7,931 nucleotides of DNA from an uncultured Veillonella sp. (GTDB taxonomy: Bacteria; Bacillota; Negativicutes; Veillonellales; Veillonellaceae), in NCBI RefSeq assembly GCF_934190855.1, contig NZ_CAKPTN010000075.1, forward strand, positions 1 through 7,931, read 5' to 3'. The position numbers and the translations under genes were made by a program. This document shows, in pieces, positions 5,687-7,931 of the stretch. Below the pieces are notes generated by a model. That model saw nothing but the letters and a program-made list of their open reading frames with translations, was not told the origin of the DNA and did no database searches. The number at the start of each line of letters is the position of its first letter. The stretch's first letter is position 1.

Positions 5687-6064
5687 ATGAATAAATTATT
5701 CCGATACACTGCTGCAGCTGTACTTGTTGCATCTTTCGGCATGTTAGGTAATTATACAGCTGATGCGGCAAAGTTCTTAGAATCTCCAAGAGAGGTTCAT
5801 ATTGTGAAGCCTGAGTTGCCTGAGATTCCTCAAACGGCTACGGTGACGCCAGATATGCGCGTACGCTTCTTGATTGATAAAAAAGGGAATGTTAAAAATG
5901 TTTTCGTTGAACGTTCCTCTGGCTATGCTCCCGTTGATGAAGCAGTAAAAAAAGCAATCATGCAGTGGAAGTTTACACCTGCCATTGGCACGGATCAAAA
6001 GGCTCATGAATCTATAATTGGGATGACAATTACTCTGCCTAAGCATGCTGTAACAGCTAAATAA
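5687..6064 (+). CDS. exported TonB C-terminal-domain protein (125 aa)
   Basis: A small secreted protein made of a signal peptide and one TonB C-terminal-like domain. Residues 1-28 form a Sec signal (basic MNKLFR, hydrophobic core, small residues ADAA for cleavage after about 28). A short Pro-containing linker (VKPELPEIPQ, 40-49) precedes the domain at about 52-118. The pattern VRFLIDKKGNV...VERSSG...VDEAVKKAIMQWKFTPA is the TonB_C signature: a strand, an acidic-Gly turn, SSG, a helix, then W-x-F-x-P-A. Classical TonB keeps an uncleaved inner-membrane anchor and a long Pro-rich spacer; here the hydrophobic segment looks cleavable and the spacer is only a few residues. It probably acts in the periplasm or at the inner face of the outer membrane rather than as a full energy transducer. 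It is followed within ten bases by a paralogue. Confidence 0.82.
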   Translation: MNKLFRYTAAAVLVASFGMLGNYTADAAKFLESPREVHIVKPELPEIPQTATVTPDMRVRFLIDKKGNVKNVFVERSSGYAPVDEAVKKAIMQWKFTPAIGTDQKAHESIIGMTITLPKHAVTAK

Positions 6065-6068
6065 GGAG
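6063..6068 (+). promoter_or_regulatory. ribosome binding site that favours the second of two adjacent ATGs
   Basis: AAGGAG overlaps the TAA stop codon (6062-6064) of the preceding gene. Two ATGs follow back to back, at 6072 and 6075. Spacing is three bases to the first and six to the second, so 6075 is the better start; it also yields an MNK opening like that of the upstream paralogue. Confidence 0.65.
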
Positions 6069-6074
6069 ATAATG

Positions 6075-6416
6075 ATGAATAAAGTGTTGCGTTGTACGAT
6101 GTTGAGCGCATTGTTTGTAACTGGTTTGGCTGCCTCTGTATGGGCGGCTCCTTATCAACCGCCTACAGCGGTATCTACGCCAGCTGTAGATCGAGCGATT
6201 CTTGCCGGTTATAATGGTGCCGTTCATGGTGCAGATGTACGTTTTACCATCAATGAAGACGGCTCTGTAGGGGAGATTGAGATCGTAGCATCTAGTGGCT
6301 CTAGTGCTGTTGATGCGGCTCTCGTTGAAACTATTTCTACATGGCGATTTAACCCTGCTACAGACTCAAATGGTAATCCGGTAGCATCTTCTAAAACTGA
6401 ATATATTGATTTTTAA
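6075..6416 (+). CDS. exported TonB C-terminal-domain protein, paralogue of the preceding gene (113 aa)
   Basis: A second signal peptide plus TonB_C-like protein. Residues 1-25 are a Sec signal ending in VWAA, probably cut before Pro26. The domain (about 40-113) contains VRFTINEDGSVGEIEIVASSG..., then VDAALVETISTWRFNPA, the same strand, Gly turn, SSG and W-x-F-x-P-A pattern as its neighbour. The MNKVLRCT opening also resembles the neighbour's MNKLFRYT, so a tandem duplication followed by divergence is likely. There is no anchor that would remain after cleavage and no Pro-rich spacer. An ATG one codon earlier (6072, 114 aa) is possible but sits too close to the ribosome binding site. It is co-transcribed with the upstream gene and ends at a strong terminator. 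Partner proteins are unknown. Confidence 0.8.
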   Translation: MNKVLRCTMLSALFVTGLAASVWAAPYQPPTAVSTPAVDRAILAGYNGAVHGADVRFTINEDGSVGEIEIVASSGSSAVDAALVETISTWRFNPATDSNGNPVASSKTEYIDF

Positions 6417-6423
6417 TCTAATG

Positions 6424-6457
6424 AAAGGCACTCATATTTAGGTATGGGTGCTTTTTT
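6424..6457 (+). terminator. rho-independent terminator after the TonB-domain pair
   Basis: Arms AAAGGCACTCATA (6424-6436) and TATGGGTGCTTTT (6443-6455) pair over 13 positions, two of them G-T, around the loop TTTAGG. The T6 run at 6452-6457 completes a standard terminator seven bases after the stop codon. Confidence 0.9.
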
Positions 6458-6503
6458 ACGTTTTGTAACTTTTACAAAAAATACAAAATTGTATCTATGG
6501 CAA

Positions 6504-6531
6504 CTGAAAATTACTTTCAAAATGGTATAAT
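6504..6531 (+). promoter_or_regulatory. extended -10 promoter for the DUF438/PAS gene
   Basis: A consensus TATAAT (6526-6531) is preceded by TGG (6523-6525), a TGn extended -10 element. The -35 is weak: CTGAAA (6504-6509) at 16 bases. Transcription would start about 34 bases before the ATG at 6572. Confidence 0.68.
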
Positions 6532-6571
6532 GAAATTATACTAATACATTAGCCCTTGGAGGTATACACAT

Positions 6572-7931
6572 ATGAATCCATTAAAACAAAAGCTAGATAT
6601 TAATAATGAACGTTACAGAATTATCGTGTCCGTGAAAGAAGATTATTTAGACGGCAAATTGTCCTTAGAAGAGGGCAATCGTATTTTGAAAGAAAAATTA
6701 GGCACTTGTACGCCAGATGAGTTTGCTTATGCAGAGCAAAGCTTGAAAGGTGTTTACAAGGATGAAGAAATCCTAGATAAGATGGATGATTTATTGAACT
6801 TGTTTGATGGCGTATTAGTACGCGCTCAAAATGAGTATCCTGAAAATCATCCGTTGTGGGTGTACTTAGAAGAAATCAATGCTGTTGAAAAGGTAGCTCT
6901 TGAAGCAGATGAATTGCTGAAGCAAGAGAAGTTTATTAAAAATCCATGGCTTGGTATTTTTGATTCTTTAGCGCAATGGAGAACGCATCTATCTCGTAAG
7001 CAAAACCAACTCTATCCAATGCTAGAGGAACATGGTTTTGACCGTCCAACGCGTATTATGTGGACCTTTGATGACGGCGTACGCGATGCTATTTCTGCTT
7101 CTTACGCATTGCTGCGTGAAGATAAATACGAAGAGTTCTTAGCGTCCGTGCCGGAAACATTGGCAAAATTGCGCGATTTGAACTCCAAAGAGTTAGAGGT
7201 TTTATTGCCAACATCCTTTAAATTATTAAGTGATGAAGAGTTTGTGCGCATGAGCAAAAATGACCATGAAATTGGTTATGCTATCATTAATCCACCAGGT
7301 TTATACGTAGTGCCAGGCATCAATGATTCTGCAGCACAACTAAATGCGAATAACGCTGGTCAAAACGGCGCTGTATCTAACGAATTCTTAAACGATTTAG
7401 CAGGCCTATTGTCTAAATATGTGGGTCCTGTAGGCGGGGCACCTGTTGGTAAGGATGCTGTACTAGACGTAGCCACTGGCAAATTGACCTTAGAACAAAT
7501 CAATTTATTGTTCCGTCATCTTCCTGTAGATTTATCCTATGTAGATGAAAACGAACTCGTTAAATTCTACAGCGATACGCCACATCGCATTTTCCCTCGC
7601 AGTGCTAACGTTATTGGCCGTGAGGTAAAGAATTGTCATCCTGCGAAATCTGTTCACGTAGTAGAAGAAATCGTAGAGAAATTCCGTTCTGGCGAGCAAA
7701 GCCAAGCTGAATTCTGGATTAATAAACCAGGCTTGTTTATCTATGTTATCTACACGGCGGTGCGCGATGAAAATGGCAAATTCCGCGGTGTCCTAGAAAT
7801 GATGCAAGACTGCACTCATATCCGTGAATTAGAAGGTTCCCGTACATTGTTAACATGGGATAAAACTGAGTTCGTAGGTGACAGTGTTAAAGAAAAATCC
7901 TTAGCTCAAGAGGCAGCGGAAGAGGTAGACG
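6572..7931 (+). CDS. DUF438 / hemerythrin-like / PAS domain protein, 3' end beyond the window
   Basis: The reading frame is open from ATG at 6572 to the window edge (453 codons), with GGAGGT (6558-6563) eight bases ahead. Three parts are seen. Residues about 12-80 resemble DUF438 (DGKLSLEEGNRILKEKLG, then EFAYAEQSL). Residues about 90-225 resemble the hemerythrin-like helical bundle that usually follows DUF438 (ENHPLWVYLEE, THLSRKQNQLYPMLEEHG, RIMWTFDDGVR). After a Gly/Asn-rich linker (about 250-295), residues about 310-422 form a PAS/PAC-type sensor domain with HLPVDLSYVDENE, FPRSANVIGR, KNCHP and GVLEMMQDCTHI. The protein is cytoplasmic with no membrane segment. Related proteins are taken to be redox, oxygen or ligand sensors, but no output domain is visible before the edge. 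Several expected iron ligands of the hemerythrin part appear replaced (see findings). Confidence 0.85.
   Translation, partial: MNPLKQKLDINNERYRIIVSVKEDYLDGKLSLEEGNRILKEKLGTCTPDEFAYAEQSLKGVYKDEEILDKMDDLLNLFDGVLVRAQNEYPENHPLWVYLEEINAVEKVALEADELLKQEKFIKNPWLGIFDSLAQWRTHLSRKQNQLYPMLEEHGFDRPTRIMWTFDDGVRDAISASYALLREDKYEEFLASVPETLAKLRDLNSKELEVLLPTSFKLLSDEEFVRMSKNDHEIGYAIINPPGLYVVPGINDSAAQLNANNAGQNGAVSNEFLNDLAGLLSKYVGPVGGAPVGKDAVLDVATGKLTLEQINLLFRHLPVDLSYVDENELVKFYSDTPHRIFPRSANVIGREVKNCHPAKSVHVVEEIVEKFRSGEQSQAEFWINKPGLFIYVIYTAVRDENGKFRGVLEMMQDCTHIRELEGSRTLLTWDKTEFVGDSVKEKSLAQEAAEEVD

Noticed and set aside
5777..6046. Minus-strand frame of 89 codons opposite the first TonB-domain gene
   Set aside because: It is entirely inside a well-supported gene on the other strand, with no ribosome binding site or domain.
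1..7931. tRNA or rRNA genes, CRISPR arrays, insertion sequences or prophage remains
   Set aside because: No regularly spaced repeats, transposase motifs, terminal inverted repeats flanking a gene, or tRNA-like cloverleaf sequences were noticed.

Overview
The window looks like chromosomal DNA from a diderm Firmicute of the Negativicutes, most likely Veillonella or a close relative. This is inferred from three things: Firmicute-style signals (strong GGAGG ribosome binding sites, sigma-A type promoters, hairpin plus T-run terminators), a Bacillus/Treponema-type manganese ABC transporter, and secreted TonB C-terminal-domain proteins that only make sense in a cell with an outer membrane. The genus is not proven.

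Positions 1-1295 hold three plus-strand GNAT acetyltransferase genes. The first is only a 3' end, the second has 139 residues and ends at a hairpin (654-687), and the third has 160 residues, its own promoter, and resembles the arylalkylamine-type branch. A bidirectional terminator (1314-1362) separates them from the convergent operon to the right.

Positions 1420-5260 hold a minus-strand metal-uptake operon of the MntABCD/TroABCD type. In transcription order it encodes a lipoprotein that binds the metal outside the inner membrane, an ATPase, and two permeases. The last three genes are joined by two ATGA overlaps. The second permease carries a C-terminal winged-helix-like domain. A perfect 13-bp inverted repeat lies between the binding-protein and ATPase genes.

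Positions 5261-5686 form a dense divergent control region. On the minus strand, just upstream of the metal operon, there is a strong promoter, a perfect ribosome binding site, an uncatalogued-looking 31-residue cationic membrane microprotein gene, and a hairpin/T5 terminator. The hexamer TGATAT recurs six times here, in inverted pairs that overlap the minus-strand promoter and once on the plus-strand -10 region. This unit is the best candidate for something undescribed.

Positions 5687-6416 encode two tandem small exported proteins, each essentially a signal peptide plus a TonB C-terminal-like domain with no inner-membrane anchor; they end at a clear terminator. From 6572 a promoter-led gene runs off the right edge. 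It encodes a DUF438 / hemerythrin-like / PAS protein in which several expected hemerythrin ligand positions appear replaced. Together the right half suggests metal acquisition and envelope functions placed around one shared regulatory region.
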